Below, piece after piece: positions 29,350 to 29,422 of a DNA stretch of 29,422 bases. This DNA is from Heterobasidion occidentale (taxonomy: Eukaryota > Basidiomycota > Agaricomycetes > Russulales > Bondarzewiaceae): positions 1-29,422 of the forward strand of contig JBCAQO010000133.1 in NCBI GenBank assembly GCA_039111635.1, in the 5' to 3' direction. Below the pieces are notes generated by a model. That model searched no databases. It was not told the origin of the DNA and saw only the letters and a program-made list of their open reading frames with translations. The translations under genes and the position numbers were made by a program. Every line of letters begins with the position of its first letter. The stretch's first letter is position 1.

Positions 29350-29422
29350 TGTTGAGCGCAGTGAGAATGAAGCGACTGGCACAGAGAGAGTGCCAAAAGA
29401 AGCTCTATAACGACAGGACTTG
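29350..29422 (-). mobile_element. Start of another reverse-oriented copia LTR, cut by the window end
   Basis: The last 73 bases begin TGTTGAGCGCAGTGAGAATG and match the reverse complement of the 3' LTR terminus at nearly every position, with one A fewer in the poly-A run. It lies 1020 bp from the full-length element in the opposite orientation. Whether it is a solo LTR or the 3' end of a second complete element cannot be told here. Confidence 0.9.

Overview
This window looks like heterochromatin-like, transposon-filled DNA from an Agaricomycete (mushroom-forming basidiomycete). The main reasons are a Plavaka-type (CACTA-related) transposase gene with many roughly 50-70 bp spliceosomal introns, a Ty3/gypsy pol of the type common in mushroom genomes, a Ty3/gypsy chromovirus and a Ty1/copia element. 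I recognise no intact host gene, no rRNA, tRNA or CRISPR array. Almost everything is a broken mobile element, and several are nested inside one another.

Layout, left to right. (1) 1-31 is the terminal fragment of an LTR-like repeat. (2) 69-6086, plus strand, is a decayed Plavaka transposase gene. A 531-bp copia solo LTR (2890-3420, TSD GGGAA) and a 952-bp LTR-like insert (3976-4927, TSD GCAC) each split it. A six-unit, about 31-bp tandem array (6082-6267) starts on its stop codon. (3) 6490-7453 is an unidentified interrupted ORF, followed by a T-rich intron-like stretch. (4) 7808-11229, plus strand, is a gypsy pol with about a dozen stop codons, followed by an orphan ORF fragment cut at 11736. 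(5) 11737-about 21640, minus strand, is a gypsy chromovirus. It has a 3' LTR (11737-12340), a polypurine tract, a 4-kb 3' segment with an extra ORF and many copies of a 20-nt motif, then integrase plus chromodomain, RNase H, RT, protease and gag. No 5' LTR is visible. (6) 21640-22739 and 28331-29349 are the two halves of one unexplained region carrying 65-bp and CATCTTGGACGG repeats. (7) 22740-28330, plus strand, is a full-length copia element with LTRs of 530/531 bp, a 5-bp TSD (GGACA), a primer site resembling the initiator-tRNA anticodon arm, and a gag-pol broken only by small indels. (8) 29350-29422 is the start of another minus-strand copy of the same copia LTR, cut by the window edge.

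Relative ages can be read from the nesting and the decay. The Plavaka gene and both gypsy elements are old and carry many in-frame stops, many at positions where I expect Trp or CGA-Arg codons. The copia element is young: its LTRs differ at about a dozen positions by eye, and its coding frame has no internal stops between the indels. Nothing here forms a working pathway. The value lies in the insertion history and a few unexplained segments: the chromovirus 3' ORF/repeat region, the 6490-7453 ORF, and the half-tRNA-like primer site.
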